Positions 60,660 through 64,000 of a DNA stretch of 64,000 bases are shown here, piece by piece (within the stretch, counting starts at the first letter, position 1; the number at the start of each line of letters is the position of its first letter). Under the pieces are notes generated by a model. That model did no database searches, was not told the origin of the DNA, and worked only from the letters and a program-made list of their open reading frames with translations. Location: positions 20,963,501-21,027,500 of the forward strand of contig CM076144.1 in the NCBI GenBank assembly GCA_038025085.1, written 5' to 3'. A program made the position numbers and the translations under genes. This DNA comes from Tetragonia tetragonoides. Taxonomy: Eukaryota > Streptophyta > Magnoliopsida > Caryophyllales > Aizoaceae.

Positions 60660-60735
60660 AATAACTCGCCCTTAATAACTCAAAAACAAATGACTCGAGC
60701 CATACCCAACCCGATATGTCTAATTGGCACCTCTA
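60660..60735 (-). repeat. hAT-like terminal fragment
   Basis: On the minus strand it begins TAGAGGTGCCAATTAGACAT and continues CGGGTTGGG, a common plant hAT MITE end rich in CCGAA/AACCC motifs. I cannot find the other end; motifs of the same kind extend left to about 60220. Confidence 0.45.
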
Positions 60736-60877
60736 TCTACTCAAGTGATAAATATAAAAGTAGCACCTTTGAATTATATAGTACATCATTTGTTTTGCAT
60801 AAGATGGCTCTATTGCAAAGTGCTTCATCCTCTTCTAGTCTTTTATAAGGAAGTAATAATACCAATAAGGCAGTACA

Positions 60878-62734
60878 CTAGACCATAGTTGTAGATTCAA
60901 GCCTGCCAAGATCATAACAATCAGCAACATCATGTACATGACCCCGTTTTTGCACACTCTTGTATGTGTACTTCCGAGCCAAGGCCACAAAGACGAATAA
61001 GTTCGTCAAAGCCATGCTTGCTAGTAACCAATAGAATTTGTCCAAGTGGCTCGAATCCAAATCTTGTCTAAACCAACTTTTCCCTGTCTTAGATGTAACA
61101 TGACTAATAATAGTTATCAACAAACTACTAAGGAAATTCGCAGCCCCAATGACACTTAGGTAAAGGGCAATGCCTAAGCTCCTCATAGAATCAGGGACTT
61201 GATCATAAAAGTATTCTTGTAATCCCACCAAGGCAAACCCATCAGCAACTCCAATGATCACAAATTGTGGAGCTAACCAAAAGACACTCATTAAAAGTGA
61301 GCTCTTTGCCACCATATTTAGCCTTTTTCTTTCCACTAAGGCTGCAATTACCATTGATGCAATTGTGAAGATCATCCCTAGACCAATTCTTTGAAGGATT
61401 GTCATCCCTCTCTCGTTACCCATCGCCCTTTTCGCAATGGGTACGAGGATTCTATCGTAGATAACAACTGTAAATATCATTCCGATGGCTGAAAGAGCGA
61501 ATATTGACGCCGGTGGGAGTACAAAATTGTTGCCAATTGTACGGTTTAGGACCGTGCTTTGTTTGATGAAGAAGGTTGTGGTTTGTGATGCACATATTCC
61601 AAACGGTAAGCAAGCTAGCCATATGGGTATCACGTTGACAATGAGCTTCATTTCTTCGACTTTGGTGACCGTAGCTAACCTCCATGGGCTTTGCTTCTCT
61701 GCCGGGACTTCCTTATCTTCTAAGATAGCAGCCTTGTCCAAGAATCTGAGGTAGTCCAAGTACAAAAAAAAAAAAAAAAAATTAATTGAGACCATGTATG
61801 AATGCAATGTCCATATGTTGTTGTTTGAGTTTTGTCTATCTATTCATGACATGTAATATTGATCAAAATCTGATGAAAATTTTAAAATACTAAGGCTACG
61901 TTATCTTCACCGGGAAAAAGTTTAAGTGAACTGAATTGAATTTATTATAGCTTGATCATTAGCTATTTAAAACTCGTCCTAACATATTCAAAATTGGACC
62001 TCTTTGCAAGTATGCTTTGAAATCTTTCCAATGACATAAATATCATCATAAATATATTTTGGAACAAAGTTATCAGAGTGAGAGATTTCACATGAACTGA
62101 AATGAATTTAGTTAAAATAGTTGAGGAAAACGTAGCTTATTAATAGATGCATTCAAATTAAAGATAAAGGACTGAGCTAAGCTTACTTAAGTTTCTTGGT
62201 GTGGCACAAAAGCCTCCCTTGTTTTTGGTGTGATGATGCAAATTCATACAACTCAGTAGAACTCTTGGGGTACGGAAGGTTCCTCTTCGTAGTAGCTGCT
62301 ACAAGCACCTGAAGCATCGGTTTCAATGGACTTCTACTAGGCTTCCTGTATCTATAACAAGGTCTTCCAATAAGAAAGATCCCCAAACTTGTAACCATAA
62401 CACCAGCGAGAACGATATCAGCAGCACCCCATCCCATATGGTCTTGTACATAGACTATCAATGTCACACCAAGCAAAATCCCGGAACAAAGGCCAAAATT
62501 CCACCAATTGAAAAATGACATCTTCTTCAGCCTCTCCCCGTCATGATCATCGTCGAATTGGTCTGCACCAAAGCTCTCTAATGACGGTTTATGACCTCCG
62601 GTTCCAATGGAGATCAAGTAGATAGCAAGGAAGAAGACCACCTTGTGGACTTTCTTAGGGTTCAAGCATATGTCAAGGTCGCCACATGGTCTCAAGCTTG
62701 GGATTACTCTTGACAATGTTAGTAGAATTAGTCC
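60878..62734 (-). CDS. NPF5-like NRT1/PTR family transporter, 3' exons
   Basis: Two exons on the minus strand join in phase: 62734-62187 and 61745-60878, with AG acceptors at 62735-62736 and 61746-61747 and a GT donor at 62185-62186. The first encodes GLILLTLSRVIPSL and the PTR signature GTGGHKPSLESFGADQFDDD followed by FFNWWNFGLCSG. The second runs from FLDKAAILEDKEVPAEKQ to the stop (TAG, 60878-60880) and carries the last six membrane helices. NPF proteins are proton-coupled carriers of nitrate, peptides or hormones. RKPSRSPLKPMLQVLVAA and KRNLPYP favour subfamily 5. The N-terminal exons (first helices, ExxER motif) are outside the window. Both exons are open and the splice sites are good, so the gene looks functional; substrate unknown. 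Confidence 0.85.
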
Positions 62735-64000
62735 CTGAAGAATGAACATCAACATGAAATGAGCTTAATGTATATAACTCACACACACAACATATATAGC
62801 AACAATACAATCGGAATGCATCCATTGAATATCTATTATCATTGGCAAGATTTGGGGAGGCTAAGTGGTAGGAACCTTACTGCTAACATGAAAGTGGCTG
62901 GCTTACAAACTTGTGAAGAATGAAATTACATTTTCCTACACATTCACACAATAATACCACCCAACAAGTGTTGATCACATTGCTACGCAGTCACACAGGA
63001 TTCGGAGAGGTCAAGATGGAGAATTATTATATTGCTTGGATCAGGTTTCTCTACAATGCCTCATATCCCCATTTACGCATTACACATGAAAATATTTGTC
63101 ATGTAAATTACAAATAAAGTATGTAAAGTATAATATTTAACATATGACATTCAATCATAAGTGTAATGTGTAAATGAGAAAATGAGGTATTTGGAGAAAA
63201 TCCCAGTTCCTAGTAAGTACTATGTATAATATGTATTATATGTAGAACATCTAATTCGGAAACTAATGTCGTTCAATATTTATATGCTCGTAACAGTAAT
63301 ATTGAACAACATTATAAATAGAAACCACAACAAGGAGTCGTAATGTCATCAAATTAGTACTCTATTAAAAAAGAAACCTCAATCACTTTTATTTATTCCT
63401 ATTTTATTTGGTTCAAATGAGGCACAAATGCCACTAAAATACATATACTAGACAGAGGGAGAATTCGAAGCTAAGACAAAATGTACCCAAACCTCAGTCA
63501 CATTGGTATCAAAGAACTCTCACGACCACAAGGAAAAAAAAAACAAACTGATGCAGATATATATCCAAAAAAATGTTGGCTTTTCTTGATTTTTTTTTTT
63601 TTTTTTTGCCAAAATTTCTAGCGAATCAAAGCAATGGAAATTGAGATCTATAAGATGTTTATGGGCCGTTCAGGGTGGTTTGTAGAGATTGAGATCCTCT
63701 CCATTTCTTCACTATCCATTTCCTAAATGGAGGGTTGGATCTTCTTCTCTTATTTTGCCTCTTTGAATATATTTAATTCAAAATTTGGTTAGATGGAGAT
63801 CACACCCTCCATTTGGTAAATGGAGGCCTCCATTTCTTTTAGCAAACGTAGAGGATCCAAACTCGATTTGTAGTATACCTTTTGGTTTCTATGAAAACTA
63901 GAAAGTAGTTTTTGCAACCACAATTTATGGTTTTTGGTTTTCTGTTGCCAGTTTTGAAAACTGAGTCGACAATTATAAGGAAACAAAATTTCCAACTACG
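62735..64000 (-). other. upstream intron of the NPF gene, open at window edge
   Basis: No exon resembling the NPF N-terminal half is visible here, so the intron is at least 1.27 kb or the gene is 5'-truncated. It holds a 19-base T run near 63590 and, from about 63660, a sequence beginning GGGCCGTTCAGGGTGG that may be part of another MITE. Confidence 0.5.

Overview
This is a gene-poor, transposon-dominated piece of a plant nuclear genome. The signs are intron-split genes, plant-only repeat families (Tat-lineage Ty3/gypsy elements with plant mobile domain genes, CACTA, Stowaway and hAT MITEs, L1-type LINEs, Helitrons) and one NPF/POT transporter gene. It looks like a eudicot; the LINE and MITE types would fit Caryophyllales, but that is a weak impression.

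Layout. 1-5554 is a composite repeat block. It holds nine short arrays of a GGGTCACTT-containing unit with a 22-base period, two tRNA-like modules in opposite orientation, a LINE C-terminal scrap, a solo LTR with its target duplication (1615-2910) and an intronless remnant of ribosomal protein L38. 5631-34558 is one decayed Tat-type retrotransposon on the minus strand. Reading right to left it has a 5' LTR, PBS, gag, protease, RT, two RNase H domains, integrase, PPT and a truncated 3' LTR. A broken plant mobile domain (PMD) gene runs on the plus strand between pol and the 3' LTR. A second Tat-type element (8056-24099, also minus) sits inside that PMD gene. It keeps both LTRs, PBS, gag and integrase but lacks protease, RT and RNase H. 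It carries two plus-strand accessory genes, a PMD gene and a DUF7745-like gene. A 2.85-kb solo LTR (13033-15886) lies inside an exon of its PMD gene, so insertions are three deep.

34559-42600 is a mosaic of non-autonomous DNA elements (hAT-like, MULE-like, a 1.3-kb long-TIR element) plus a long perfect-armed hairpin. 42607-46046 is a broken L1-type LINE with a poly(A) tail and target duplication. 46047-60860 holds repeat blocks, a Stowaway MITE, a CACTA MITE, a hAT MITE with a perfect 8-base target duplication, Helitron ends and a Helitron helicase remnant. 60878-62734 (minus) is the 3' half of an NPF5-like transporter gene, the only apparently intact host gene; its upstream exons lie beyond the right edge.

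The most interesting signal is a 12-base palindrome, GCCGCTAGCGGC, in arrays spaced almost exactly 22 or 30 bases apart. Such arrays lie in the LTR upstream of the minus-strand promoter and again upstream of both plus-strand accessory genes of the inner element. This looks like one shared control module placed before all three transcription units of a retroelement.
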